Source of the DNA: Cryptomeria japonica
Taxonomy: Eukaryota > Streptophyta > Pinopsida > Cupressales > Cupressaceae
Direction of reading: 5' to 3'
Assembly (NCBI RefSeq): GCF_030272615.1
Contig: NC_081406.1
Coordinates: 247,933,218 to 247,997,217, forward strand
Length of the DNA: 64,000 nucleotides
A model generated the notes under the pieces. That model was not told the origin of the DNA. It saw only the letters and a program-made list of their open reading frames with translations, and did no database searches. How positions within the stretch are numbered: the stretch's first letter is position 1; each line of letters starts with the position of its first letter. Below are positions 23,346-35,732 of this stretch, piece after piece. The translations under genes and the position numbers were made by a program.

Positions 23346-24447
23346 TGAAGAGGGGAAAACAGATTTTAAGGTCAAATGATCAAAACATAACGAAATAAAC
23401 ATGCAGAATGCTAAAATATCATTAAAAGACCATTTCACCTTGCTATTTTACCTTCTCCTTCGGATTGAGCTTGATGAAGTGAAGGTGCCCCTTGATAATG
23501 CTCCACTTGATTTTCTCCTTTGATTGTTGGATGTGGATGGCTCTCCAATGTTGTGCACAAATGTAATGGATTTGAAAAATGATAAAGATGAGATGATCAA
23601 GTTGCCAAGATGATTTCCTGGGCTCAAAAGGGCAGCATAAGCTTACTGGATTTCAAGATGTTTTGAATGAAGGGATGAAGCCCTATTTTATAGGAAGAGG
23701 AGAGGAAAATGGATGGCTAGGATGAATTCAAGATGAAGGGCTAAGATTTACTTGTGAGCTCACACAAGCTCCAAGAGAGGGTGTGGAGACCAATAAATAT
23801 GCCTTAAAGACATTTTGTATTTCCACACTCCACAAGATGCATTGGAGGAATTAAAAATTCTCCAAAAAAGGATATCATGGGGATTGGAGGAATAAAAAGG
23901 AATTAAAAATTCCTTGGGAGAGGGGATGCCTAGAGGAATGTGTGATTTCAAAAATCTTACATTCACCTAGGAAAAGAGCATTTAAAGCTAGTGGCTGGAT
24001 GAAAAGGACAAAGAGTTGACTTTGTGGCTAATCATGATGATTAACCATTAATGACTCATTAGGAGGGCGATTAGAGGAAATGTTAGGTGGGATTAATATT
24101 TGTAGGAGAATTTGACAAGGAGAGAGAATGAGTGGAGGGAATAAAAAATTAGAAGAATAATGTTAAGTGAGTTTAGGGAGTTTCTAGAAGAATAAATTAA
24201 GAAGATGATTTGTAGGAATCATGTAGGTTAACTAATTAATTGAAATTTATTAGCTAAGAGGAAGATTTGTGAGGATTTGATTGTTTTACAAGAATACAGA
24301 AAGGGATTGATTTATTAATAAATCAATCATATGCTATAGTGACAATATTAATTATATTTAATTAATATTGAGAGGAATTTTAATTAACATAATTAATTAA
24401 CTAATTATTCGAGGAATAATTAAAATAATTATTTTTAAGTGTCTACA
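23346..24447 (-). repeat. Element B 5' LTR
   Basis: Pairs with 10367-11417. It begins TGTAGACACTTAAAAAT on the minus strand and ends CCCCTCTTCA. An internal segment near 23850-23905 duplicates GGAATTAAAAATTC-type sequence and makes this copy 51 bp longer. An AT-rich palindromic stretch lies at 24330-24430. Confidence 0.92.
23685..23692 (-). promoter_or_regulatory. Element B TATA box (candidate)
   Basis: TATAAAAT on the minus strand, in the sequence CCTATAAAATAGGGC, lies inside the 5' LTR and is conserved in the other LTR at 10706-10713. It is the best candidate for the element promoter. Confidence 0.55.
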
Positions 24448-25148
24448 CCTACCACCAATAGTAGGGACTTATAATGTTGTTGAGAAACTCAAGAAAACCC
24501 CAGCACAATTATCAATTTTTGAACTCTTGCATATTTCACCCACTTATAAAGCCATTCTGGACAAAGCGCTTCAAGATTTAGTAGTGGATAGCAATATTGA
24601 TGAACATACCTTCCAATCCATGGTAGGGAATTTAGCACAAGGCGGTAGGCACTCGCATTGCATTCACAGAAAAAGACATTCCTAGTGATAGACTGTTCCA
24701 TAATGACCTGCTACAACTAGAAGCTTACATACATAATAAAAGAATCAGAAGAGTACTTGTAGACGGAGGAGTCGGTCTTAGCATTTGTACTTTAAAGATT
24801 GTTAAGGCATTGGGATATTCTAAGCTTCATATTGATTCATCAAAGAGAATAAATATTAAAGCATATGATGATGAAGAACGTCCCTTGAAAGGTATAGTAA
24901 CGCTACTTGTTCAAATAGGACCTATAACAATAGAGGTCGCTTTTTAGGTTTTGGATAGAGAACTAGGATATAAAATGTTATTGGGCTGCCCATGGATTCA
25001 CACCATGCAAGCAACACCATCAACATTTCATCAGTGTATCAAATTCCCATATAATGGCATTGAAATCACTATAAAAGGTGATCCAAATCCATTCCAACAC
25101 TGTAATTACTTGAAAGACAACATGGATAATCAGGTACCAACTAATTAA
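24448..25148 (+). pseudogene. Element A protease region (continues after element B)
   Basis: Opens with LPPIVGTYNVVEKLKKTPA, in phase with the end of gag at 10366 once element B and one target copy are removed. SIFELLHISPTYKAILDKAL matches the same block in C. The active-site loop is LVDGGVGLSIC near 24757-24790 (D-G-G instead of D-T/S-G). INIKAYDDEER and GCPWIHTMQATPSTFHQC follow. A frameshift lies near 24650 and a stop near 24945. Confidence 0.82.
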
Positions 25149-26252
25149 GCAACACCTCTCACTACACAAATGGAGTCATTAACAATCACAGAAGCATAGA
25201 AGAATGTGCCTGCAACATCTTCTTTACAGATAAAAGATATTGGTTGTGGAGAGTATTCTATTTCAAGTACCTCAAAGGAACAAGAGTTGTCTCTCTCTCC
25301 TAGGTCTTTTGGGAAGCCTCAAAATGCAGTAATGAAACAAGACAAAGGAAAGGAAATTATCAGATACTCAGACTTGTGCTCTTTCATAAGATGGGGTGAC
25401 TTACAAGAAGAATCTTTGAATGAAGATGTCAATCATTGGATATATAGAGAAGAAGATGACATGATAATACCCAGGATACCCCTAGATCAATATGGCAATG
25501 GGTTCAAAATGCTCCAGAAACACGGATATGATGGTACCACAGGCTTGGGATTATAGAAACAAGGAAGATTAGAACCCATTGTTCCTAATGACAATCTAGG
25601 GAATCAAGGGTTAGGGTATAAGCATGTACCGCATATCAAAGAAGCAAGACAACATACCCTAGATATACTGAATAGACCATGGATACCATTAGACTACATA
25701 TCTTAAATGGAGTTGTCCACATGAGTTTTTCCCTCTTCATCTCAAACAAGAAATCAAGTACCAACATCGCCTAGTACGAAATTGGATGGGGAAGACATGA
25801 GACAACTCCTGCAAGAGCCCAACACTGAGTCACGAAATGATACAGTTCTTGACACAATGGCACAAGCAAATGTTGCAATAGACGTAGGTTTACCACCAAC
25901 AGATGAACCTAACCCCTGGTTACTATCAATACTTCTGCCGCGGGAAACAACTCAAGCTCAACCTAATGAATCAAATAAAGAAATATTGCAATGGCTTATA
26001 CCATACTTAAGAAGGGTAACTACTTTGCAAAGAAGACCAAGCAATCTACAACAAGATCAAAGGCATGAACAAGAGGAAATAAGTGATCATACCTTAGACG
26101 ATGAAACATACATTGAAAGTGAGATAGACTCTCACGACTATGAGTTCTTATCGCTCCATGATTCTATCCCATGAACAAGTGTCATACTAAGGTATCAAAT
26201 AAAGCCTACAAAAGATGAAAATACACCAAGTCACTCAAACAATCAAGTCTTC
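25149..26252 (+). pseudogene. Element A G-patch and variable linker
   Basis: QYGNGFKMLQKHGYDGTTGLG (about 25490-25555), then KQGRLEPI and NQGLGYKH to about 25625, is a G-patch-like glycine pattern, broken by a TAG after GLGL. An acidic and Ser/Pro-rich linker follows with little conservation. The open segments 25206-25556 and 25782-26174 are parts of this linker. Confidence 0.65.
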
Positions 26253-27520
26253 ATGTTATCAGAATCTGTTATGACAGAAGGGAGTAATGACTTACCCCTT
26301 ATACACTCACACTTGATTGATTGGGGGAAAGAAGGAAAACCAACTCTAGATTGGTTTGAAAATGATGAAGCCATAGCAGAATTCCAAGGAGTCGGAGAGG
26401 GATTTCCACAAGGTGATCACAAGGCAGGATTTGTTGTAGACATGGATAGGATGTCATACTTTGGAGAGGCAAGTACCTCTATCATAGAAGATACAAATCA
26501 AAATAACCATAATGGCAAGAGCGAGTTAGGTAACCTCCCTATCGAAAGAGAAAATTCAGCATTTCTTATAAAAGAAACTGAGGTAAATATAGTAGAAGGA
26601 GAGGTTCTGCATAACATCCACCTAGCAAAATCATTAAACAAAGAAGAAAAGGAAAAGTTCATTCATTTTTTCAAACAACATCCTATCATCTTCACATGGT
26701 CCTATGCAGATATGCCAGGCTTAGATCCTGAGTTGGTATTACATCATTAACCTTTGCTACCAGGGGTTAAACCTTACAAGAAAAAACTGAGAAAAATGCA
26801 TCCACAAATTGCATTACTAGTTAAAATAGAAATCCAAAAGCTATTGGATGTAGGTTTCATTCAACCTATCGACTATACAGAATGGATATTCAAACTGGTA
26901 CCTGTGACTAAGCCCACATGATGCAGAAGAATCTATACTAATTTTTGGGATCTAAATAAATCTTGTCCTAAGGATGATTTCCCACTACCCAATATCAATA
27001 TGAAAGTTGACTTAACAATTGGGAATGAAATGCTATCATTAATGGATGGTTTTGCAGGATACAACCAGATTACAATTGCACTAGAAGATCAACATAAAAC
27101 AGCCTTAACCTGCCCATGGGGAACATACTACTGGAATATGATGCCATTTGGTCTCAAAAATGTAGGAGCAACATACCAAAGGGCCATGACAACACTATAT
27201 CATGACATGATCCACAACATAATGGAAGATTATGTGGATGACTTACTAGCTAAATCACAGACAAGAGAAGGTCACCTTGCAATCCTTGCACATATATTTG
27301 ATTGATTGGAGTAGTACAATGTCAGACTAAACCCAAAGAAGTGTGTGTTTGGTATAACAATAGGAAAATTGTTAGGGTTAATTGTGTCTAATAGAGGAAT
27401 TGAATTAGACCTTGCCAAGGTCAGAGTGATCATAGATATGCAACCTCCGTGAATACTTAAGCAGTTAAGAGGGTTACAAGGAAGACTACAATCCGTAAGG
27501 AGTTTCATAGCGCAACTGGC
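26253..27520 (+). pseudogene. Element A reverse transcriptase
   Basis: HSHLIDWGKEGKPTLDWF opens the pre-RT block shared with C. SYADMPGLDPELVLHH near 26700, CPKDDFPLP near 26960, LSLMDGFAGYNQI near 27035, PFGLKNVGATYQRAM and YVDD near 27230 make the RT. LNPKKCVFGITIGKLLG follows. Stops near 26750, 26920, 27304 and 27452. All catalytic Asp positions that I can see remain. Dead copy. Confidence 0.87.
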
Positions 27521-28073
27521 AGATAAATGTCATTCATTCCAGCATTTACTTAGGAAATGAGTTACTTTCAAATGGATAGAAAAATTCCAAGAGGCTTTCC
27601 AAGCTCTGAAAAATTATCTTCTAAACACACCAGTGTTAGTCTCGCCTACTCCATGAAAACCTTTATTACTATATATCAGTGACAAACTCGGCTCTAGGAG
27701 CTTTGTTGGCACAACATGATGAACAAGGAAAAGAAAGAGCTATCTACTATATAAGTAGAACCTTGATAGGTTATGAGCTTAATTACACTCCTATAGAACA
27801 AGCATGTTTAGCCATAATCTTCGCATCTCAAAAGCTTAAAGATTACATGCTAAGTCATAAGGTGCAATTCATTGCACGCTTTGATCCACTCAAATATCTG
27901 TTAAGTAGAGCAACATTGACTGGGAGATTGAGTAAGTGGGTCATGATCCTGAGTGAGTTTGATATAGAGTACATAGACAAAAAGGCCATCAAAGGACAAA
28001 TTATAGCAGATCAATTAGCAGAGGCTCCTTTACAAAATAGTCACTTATTAATTATACTTTCTAGATGAATCGA
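27521..28073 (+). pseudogene. Element A first RNase H domain
   Basis: FIAQLADKCHSFQHLL opens it. The block that should carry the first Asp lacks it, and a frameshift lies near 27680. RAIYYISRTLIGYELNYTPIEQACLAI and DPLKYLLSRATLTGRLSKW follow, then IDKKAIKGQIIADQLAEAP. The pattern matches the degenerate first RNase H of Tat elements. Confidence 0.75.
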
Positions 28074-28099
28074 TATTTACATTGACATCATCTATAATG

Positions 28100-28504
28100 T
28101 AGAAATTATACTTTGATGGGTCATATACAAGTCATGGATCTAGAGTTGGGATTCTGTTCATCACCCCTTAGGGTGATTCTATCCGTAAGTCCTTTAGGAT
28201 AAATTTTCCATGTACGAACAATATAGCCGAATATGAAGCTCTCCTCATAGGACTTCATATAGCTGTGCAGTGGAGAATAAAAGAATTACAGGTCTATGGT
28301 GACTCACAACTAATTGTAAACCATGTCAGTGATGACTACAATACTAAATATGATAAGTTGTTACCTTATAAACAAATGGCAGAAAATTACAAAGAGCATT
28401 TCAACAAAATCACTTTCGAACAAATTCCCAGGATACAGTTAAAGGTAGCTAATGCCATGGCTATAGTAGGGTCTCTTATAAATGTTCCTAATAATGAAAC
28501 TTAG
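28100..28504 (+). pseudogene. Element A second RNase H (Tat-type)
   Basis: LYFDGSYTSHGSRVGILF near 28110, NNIAEYEALLIGL near 28220 and VYGDSQLIV near 28300 give three acidic positions. The fourth, in the KVANAMAI block near 28445, is Asn instead of Asp (NRAADAMAT in element C). One stop lies near 28170. Probably inactive. Confidence 0.75.
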
Positions 28505-29847
28505 TTTGATTTTATTATAGAATAGTTGATGATACCGATATATGACTCCCTCAATGGAATATGTATGCGCAATTGTGGGTCCAGAAACCCCATGGTACAA
28601 TGAGATATACACATATTTACACACCCAATACATGTCTCTGGATCTGTCTAGAAATAAAAAAAAGACTCTTATTTGTTAGGCATCTAGACACACTATGATA
28701 GCTGATACATTTTATAGAAAGGGCTTTGATGGAAATCTTCTTCGATGTCTGGATGAAAATGAAGCACAAATTTCTCTAAAGGAAGTCCATGATGGAATTT
28801 GTGGGGCACATCAAAGTGGTCCACCATTATCAAAGAAATTGTTAAGAACATGTTATTACTAGCCAACTATGGAAAAAGAAGCCTATAAATATGTTCAAAA
28901 GTGCAAGAAATGTCAAATACATGGAGATCTCATTCATGCACTAGCACAAGATCTTCAACCTATTACATCACCATGGCCATTTTTATAATGGGGATTAGAT
29001 CTAGTGGGTAAAATCAATCCTACTTCGTCCAACAGGCACAAGTTCATCTTAACAGCTACTGAGTACTTTACCAAATGGGTCGAGGCAATTCCTCTTACAT
29101 ACACCACTAGAAAGAAAATAGAAAAGTTCATGCTCAATTATATTATCTATAGATACGGGATTCCAATGTACTTCATGACAGATAATGGACGTCCATTTAA
29201 AAATCAAGAATTGAAAGAATTGTGTGACAAATTTCAAATAAAACAGAGATTTGCCATGCCATATTATCTGCAAAGCAATGGACAAGCAGAGGCAACAAAT
29301 AAAACAATATTGAAGATCCTTAAGAAAGTTGTCATAACACGGGACGAGACTGGCATTCTAGTTAAATCATACTCTTTGGGATTACCGAACAGTAGTACGC
29401 ACCCCTACAGGAGCAACACCATATTCCTTGATCTATGGTATAGAAGCAATACTCCCCATTGAAATAGAAATATCATCTCTAAGAGTCTCTTTACAAAACA
29501 TCATATCGGAGGAAGACTATCAGGTAGCAAGATTACAAGAGCTAGAAACGCTTGATGAAAAGAGAAAAAATGCTTTCAATCATCTGCAAGGTTATCAAAA
29601 CAGACTGAGACAAAGTTATAATAAACGAGTCCGCCCATGAACTTTTGAAGTGGGAGATCTAGTTCTCAAAGAGAACCAAAGGAACCTAGCGGAATGAGAA
29701 AATCCAGGGAAGTTTGAACCTAACTGGCTAGGTCCTTTTATCATAACAAGGGTTATAGGAAATGGAGCATATAATTTGGCTACCATGGAGGGAGATCCAC
29801 TCTCTGACCCTATGAACAACATGCACCTTAAATGATATTATACCTAA
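28505..29847 (+). pseudogene. Element A integrase (broken)
   Basis: HDGICGAHQSG ... CKKCQIHGD near 28785-28925 forms the HHCC zinc motif. WGLDLVGKINP, FMTDNG and NGQAEAT hold the D-D-E triad. SLRVSLQNIISEEDYQVARLQ and the C-terminal MHLK..YYT block end at 29847, equivalent to the end of element C at 46413. Several stops and at least two frameshifts (near 29350 and 29430). Confidence 0.87.
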
Positions 29848-30398
29848 GGGTTGGGTTAGTTTAGCTTTTAATTTCCACATTGCATATAATTTTATTCAAA
29901 CCACTGCATTACATATAGTTTCTTTCTAAGCACATCATATTTAATTTCATATAGCAGCACCAATAAAACAAGACAATTGTCCAAGTTTGTCATTCGTTTG
30001 CATTTAAGAGAAACAAGGGTCATCTCCTTTCTTAGATATCCAGACATGAAGTCTTTGAGGTTCTAAGGTCATTCATTGTCAACATTACCCTGTGACGACG
30101 CTTTACCTATGGTTGGGTAGTGATTTCACTATTTGAGACTTGTTAACCCAAAATCTATCAATTGCTATATCTCAAACACAATAACAAAATCTCTAATTCA
30201 TTCTAGACACCTAGTTGATCATATGACTAGTAAAAAATCTAAAATTCTACTTCAGCACTGCTGTAATTGTCACACCCAAGTAGGTTTCATTACTTACAAC
30301 TTCAAGGCAAGAAAAGAAAAGAAAAAAAGAGCTATTCCAAATATTCATCTCAAGGCAAAAGAGAAATGATATATAACTGAAATATCACACATATAAAG
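29848..30398 (+). other. Element A 3' region, first part
   Basis: Non-coding sequence after integrase up to the element C insertion; no gene seen. It continues at 50678. The last five bases (TAAAG) are one copy of the element C target site. Confidence 0.6.
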
Positions 30399-30701
30399 TG
30401 TAGTCACATAAATCTGTCCACTTAATTAAATGAATACTTAGTATTTATTTGATTATTTAACCATCAATTAATAATTAATTAAATTAATATTTAATTAATT
30501 CATCTTAACCCTCTTCTCCTATTAATTAAATAAATTATTCAATTTATTTGATTTAATTCACTTAACCAAATTCAGACCATTAATTAAATAAATAAATCAT
30601 ATTTATTTAATTAAATCTTCTCTCACATTTAAATAAATTAATATTTATTTAAATTCCCCCAAAATCCCACCTCTCACATTTAAATAAATAAATCATTTAT
30701 T

Positions 30702-30860
30702 TAAATCACCTTTATCCTCCACCCACTTGTATTTTCCTACAAAAGCAAGTTGCACAATTATTTTAAATAAATAATTTATTTAAATCACCTTTATCCTCCA
30801 CCCACTTGTATTTTCCTACAAAAGCAAGTTGCACAACTATTTTAAATGAATTATTTATTT
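30702..30860 (+). repeat. 79-bp tandem duplication in element C LTR
   Basis: TAAATCACCTTTATCCTCC starts at 30702 and again at 30781. The same pair is in the 3' LTR at 49080 and 49159, so it predates the insertion. Confidence 0.9.
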
Positions 30861-31294
30861 AAAATCCTATTTATCCTCACCCACTTGAAACCTTTAATGG
30901 TTTCCCTTAAAGTATTCAAACTTGATGGCTTTAAAGTCTTCAAACTTGATGGCTTCCTTCTATAGTCTTCTTAAGACTTTAATGGTTTTCCTTAAAGTCT
31001 TCAAGCCTTTAATGGTTCCCCTCAAAGTCTTCAAGCATTTTAATGCTTTATCTTCCTTTTTCTCATTTAAATAAATTAATATTTATTTGAATATTTATCC
31101 AAATACAACTTGCACACATTTATTGAAATAAATGAATTTTTATTTTAATAAAATCCTATTTTCCCTCACCCACCAAATCCACTTGCAAAATCTAATCCCC
31201 TTCTAGATTCTTCTAACCCCTTCCTAATTAACTTAATCCATCCCCTAATTATTGTCACATTCCTAAGCAAAATGGAGTCACTTCTTAAAGCCTA

Positions 31295-31480
31295 AAAGTC
31301 TTTGATAACCATTAAAGGCTTTCAACTTTCAACCACTAAATGTCTCAAAGTCTTGGATAACCTTTGAAAGCTTCCAACCTTCAACAACTAAATGGCTCAA
31401 AGTCTTTGATAACCATTGAAGGCTTTCAACCTTCAACCACTTAATCCCCAAAGTCTCCAATAACCATTAATGGTTACCTC
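31295..31480 (+). repeat. 51-52-bp tandem repeat in element C LTR (about 3.6 copies)
   Basis: AAAGTCTTTGATAACC-like units start at 31295, 31347, 31399 and 31450, each followed by a TTTCAACCTTCAACCACT-like stretch. Present in both LTRs. Confidence 0.85.
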
Positions 31481-31621
31481 AAACCCTCCCACATGGTTAA
31501 AACATTTGTTTTGACTCAACCTCTACCCAACCCAAGGGTCTCATCAAGCCTTTAATGCTTTGACCATGATTATCTCTTAATCATTTGCACAAAGGTTTAT
31601 CCTTGCATTAACTCCTAATCC

Positions 31622-34600
31622 TGTAGTACCCCTACCGTAATCGATCTCTAACCTTGGTTTAATCTTGATTAGTTATCTTAATATAATGATTATAGTCAGA
31701 TGTTTGATTTACGCATAGCTAATGATGTGGTTTTCACACTAGTTGTATGCAAGTTGTTAGTGTACCTATTTCGTGGTATCAATATTGAGCTAACATTTTC
31801 ATTAAGTTATTATATATGTATGCATGTATGATCTTTGGTTGCAGGAAATTTCAGTACAAAGTCGCATGAGTGCGAGGTTCGTCTTCACCTGGGTGTGCAG
31901 GTTTGAGTGTGCCTCTTTTATCCTTAGAGTTGGATAGGTGGTCGTAGGACCCTAGTTGACCTTAGTCGTGCTCCAGTGAGCTTCGCCAGTCATCGTCGGT
32001 TATCCCTTTTTGTTTGGGTTTGCGAGTCGTCTGTTTGGTTGACCTTCTCGGTTTGCGTGCCTGGTGTGTTTGGTTAAATGATTAATTAGCCCTTAGTAAT
32101 TATCTTGATTAATTATGCGGTTGTGCATTGAAGATTAATGGGTTAAATTAATCTGGTTTCCGTTATGCGATTTCCGTTGTTATTGGATTGCTTATTTTAT
32201 ATTGGGAGTGAATTCGATTTAATGATTGATTTGGAATATTTAATGCATTTTATATATGTTGTTGAAAAGAAAGAATTGTATTTAAATTTCAATAGATTCT
32301 ATTGCATTCTGTTGGCGTTTATAATTTGAAAGGTTAAATCATATTAATTGAGGAAATCGATTTTTAATTGGAAAAGCAAGTTAATTTGTTGTTTTAATTA
32401 GAAAAGTATTAAATTTTGTGAATTATTTTTAAATAAGAATTTTAATTCCAAAAATGGAATTTTTGGGGAAATTTGGGGAGGATGGACATTTTGGAGGATT
32501 TTGGTTGGAAACGATTTTGGGAGATGAAATTGGAGGATTTTGGATGGAGAAGGAAGGATTTGGGCAGCTGGAGATTGGGATTCTTCAGCCGATCTTGCCA
32601 GGAACGCGAGATCAGGTAGGATCAAACTCTAAATTTTAGTTTTTGTTTGAAATGGAAATGTGTATTTTTCCTCATTGCTGTTGGGTGTTGGGAAAACCCC
32701 TTTGTGTTTGGAGAGAATGTTAATCACCAAAAAAAAATGGGATACCAAAATAAATTTCATTGGAACCGGAATTTATGCATATTGAAATATTAATTCGAAG
32801 GGTTTCTTTGTTTATCATTTTATGTGTTTAAAAAAAAAAAGAGAACTGTGTGTTTAAAATATTATGGATTATATCGAACTGGGCTTTTTGTTCAAACCCG
32901 GTCTGTGCGTTTTAAACCAAGTTAGCAATATTCGGCTGGGCGTTTTTTTTTATTGTTCCGAGCCGTGGGTTTGGGGATTGGAGGTGGGGAGCGGAGCTCC
33001 ACCCGCTCCTCCTCCCCTCGCTCCCCTCCCCCGCTCGTCCCCCCACTTCCTACCCCGCTCGCCCCTTGCCTTCGCTTGCATATCGTAGCGGCTGCGGCTC
33101 ACGGCGGTGGCCGCAGGGGCCGCGGTGGCCGCAGGGCGTCGCGGCACCTGCGGGCACCACCGTGGGCGCCGCCCGCGTGCTTCCTCTGCGGCTAGGGTTA
33201 GGGCACGGCCCGCCCTAGCCTCTAAACTTTAAAATGCATTTTTTTTTGGTTTTAAAAATGGTTTATTAAATGTTTTTTTTTAATGTGTTTTTTTTTATCA
33301 TTCAAAAAAAAAAGAAAATGCAAATGATATGTAATATCATGTTAATGTATGTTATTTTAAATGTTGAGGATCAATTAGTTCTTAATCTTGATTAAGGTAG
33401 CATAAGAATGAAAAACGATAATTTGATGTTGATTAATTCTATAATGGAGTTTGTAAGTTAGTCATTATTCAATCTCATTTCATGACTTATGCTCTCTTTC
33501 TGATTAAGTTCTAAAACTATTGATTTTCACAATTGAATATTGTTGGTTATATTTTGTCTGATCTTGGATTAATAAACCTAGATCTTACCTTCTAGCTAAT
33601 TAGAGCACTTGGCTAATTGAGGTAGTATTGTTTAAAAATAATAGAGAATAATATGTTATTGGAAGATCGTTGAAATACGAAATTGTAGAGGTCGGTTTTA
33701 GACCAGTATGTTAATGATGTTTGTTGGAGATTAAATATCTTATTTTAGTTGATTAATGGTTGTCTGAATTTTATTAATATGAATTGGTTAAAAACTCATT
33801 ATGGCTTAATTTGCCTGTTCGATGCTTTGAACCTTAGGAGTTAGAAAACCAAGAACAACTTATCCCTAGTTGAGGTAGATAACTGTAACCTGATTTAGAT
33901 CTTGTAGAAAACTTGATCGATTTGTACTGATTAAATCAATTTGAGGAAATATTGTCTTTTCTGATTATTGCCTTGCGAGTTTAATTTCTGTATTCGCCTT
34001 TAATTATGAAATGGCATGTTTTGCTTTGTCTAGTAGGACCCCGTCGTATGGCTTGACTTGGGGTACCTGTTCCAGTCCTCGATTTTGAGTTGACTGTTGT
34101 ATTGTGGTAGTGTCGTTTTGATCATATCCTCCTTGTGTGTGAGTCGAATGATGATCGTGGTTAACCTTAGTTGTTAGGTCTCTAGTTAGAGTACCGTCAG
34201 TAAGTGATTACTTTTGAGTTGTGTTTGACCTGATGATTGTGTCTCTCTTCTTGAACTCCGTTCGTCTGACCATGTGTATTCCTTGGTTTTGAGTTCGTCT
34301 GAGTATAGTCTAGTGTCGTATGGGAAAGTGGCTTTCGATTGGGGGCCGCGCCCAAAGTGGCTGTTGGGTAACCCGTCGAAAGTGAGTCTAATAAGTGATA
34401 ACCTAACAGTAGATTAGAATGTAATCTCTAAATAAGATAATGTGCCTCACACATGAGATGAGTGCTATCATAGATTCGACATGCTGTGAGAAGGCCTGAA
34501 ATGGCAAACCATCTTCCTTGTCTTCACGAGAGGATGTGTGGGTCCACATGAGGCTTGGATGGGCCGGAAGCTCGGATTAGGTTGCCAGGGTAACCTAGTG

Positions 34601-35727
34601 TATGGGGCCGGAACCTATGAAGACTTGCCATGGTAACCATACCAGGTTGTGTGATGACACTTGTCCCTACGTTCGCTAGCGTGTTGTTGTTTTGTCCTGT
34701 TAGGAGTACCTTTGTGGGTCGTCCTTTTGTATCTACCCTTGTGAGTGTCGGTTTCATGTTAGACCTTGGGTGGCGATTGGCTTAGTTTTATGGATGCTCT
34801 CCTGGACTCTTGTTTTAGCTTTGATTATGTTCAGCTGGATCCTGTTCTTTTTTAAGGATCGTTTATGTATTAATCGACTGGTGCGGTCGCTTGTATATTG
34901 TTTATGTATCGCCTTGATGGCTGGATCGTATGGTGTAACCTCTTGTATTATTAACTTTATTATTTATCAGAGGGGTCGTGCAGTTGACCAGACCCAGAGA
35001 TGTAGCCCTTTAGGGGTGAACTCTGAGATCATTATGGTGTCATGTGATGTATTCTCTTATGTTCCTTTATTCAGCTTTATCATGTATGTTTAGCTTATGT
35101 TAGAATGGTTAAGTGGATAAATGGAATTAACTATAAATGCTTATATTCAGTTCTTTATTGAATGCCATGTTGATCGAATGCATAAGTGTTTTAGATGAGA
35201 TTATCGTAGATGCTAGTATGCAATCGTCTTTTAAAATGCAATAAGTTGGTATATGAAAAGAATGTAACCTAGAGTAATGAATTATACTCAGTTGTTGTTA
35301 AGGAATTTAAATATGCTTGAAAAGATCTCATATGTTTATGATGAAATTCTAGTATGTTAGAACATTAGTTGTATGGCTTGTTAATTTAAATGAAAAGCTT
35401 GAATGGAAATTATGAATGGATCTTAATGGATGAATCCTTGCTTGTGATTTATATTTCCATCTTCTGAAAGAAATTATCCTGATTATGAATTATCTCGTTA
35501 TTAAGATATTCAGTTTATTGGTTTAATTGTGTGAGTTAAGTGAATTGTGAAATTTAAGTAATCTCGTTGGGAAACTCTTTAGGTGTTAGTTGAAGTCTTC
35601 CGCTATGTAATCTGAATCTTTGATATCTTGTTGCATCTTATGTGTTGTAACTTTTAAAAAAAAAAATTTGCACTCTATTCTTGTGTTATGGCTTAATCCC
35701 TTCGGGGTTTCCTGGCGGGGCATTACA
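31622..35727. mobile_element. S: 4.1-kb solo LTR (or LTR of a large non-coding element) inserted in element C 5' LTR
   Basis: Starts TGTAGTACCCC and ends GGGGCATTACA, giving TG...CA and near-perfect 11-bp inverted ends, with perfect 5-bp target duplications. It has no RT, gag or other coding domain and no internal LTR pair that I can find, so a solo LTR left after recombination is the simplest reading. Most of it is AT-rich, but 32985-33215 is GC- and CpG-rich. Polarity is not settled. Because it interrupts element C it is younger than C. A similar end appears at 60238 in the opposite orientation. Confidence 0.82.
32985..33215. other. GC- and CpG-rich island within solo LTR S
   Basis: About 230 bp rich in CCGC, CGCTC, GCGGC and GGCCGC, against AT-rich surroundings. 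Open frames on both strands here (Arg/Ala/Pro/Gly-rich) arise from base composition and are not convincing genes. CpG retention contrasts with the C-to-T decay in neighbouring elements. Confidence 0.8.
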
Positions 35728-35732
35728 AATCC

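Larger units (their letters stand above)
10367..24447 (-). mobile_element. Element B: complete but decayed Tat-lineage Ty3/gypsy element, minus strand, inside element A
   Basis: LTRs at 10367-11417 and 23346-24447 begin TGTAGACACTT and end CCCCTCTTCA on the minus strand. Flanking 5-mers are CTTAC and CCTAC, a target duplication with one mismatch; removing B joins element A's protein in phase. Order on the minus strand: 5' LTR, primer site, leader, gag, protease, G-patch, RT, two RNases H, integrase, 3' region with a minisatellite, polypurine tract, 3' LTR. I counted about 35 LTR differences by eye over about 1,050 bp (roughly 3%), plus a 51-bp duplication in one copy, so it is older than element C. 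Confidence 0.92.
30399..31621 (+). repeat. Element C 5' LTR, left part
   Basis: Matches 48777-49999. Contains many AT palindromes of the ATTTAAATAAAT/ATTTATTTAAAT type, a 79-bp tandem duplication and a 52-bp tandem repeat. It stops at the S insertion after CCTAATCC. Confidence 0.94.
31617..35732. repeat. Target-site duplication AATCC on both sides of solo LTR S
   Basis: 31617-31621 and 35728-35732 both read AATCC. The unoccupied site in the partner LTR reads AATCT at 49995-49999, directly followed by AGTG as after the right copy here. Confidence 0.93.

Noticed and set aside
30420-31130. MITE or hairpin element built from AT palindromes
   Set aside because: The palindromes are present in both LTRs of element C and have no target duplication of their own.
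32864-33195. Ala/Arg/Pro-rich open frames in solo LTR S
   Set aside because: They exist on both strands and in several frames, as expected from a CpG-rich stretch without stop codons; no domain.
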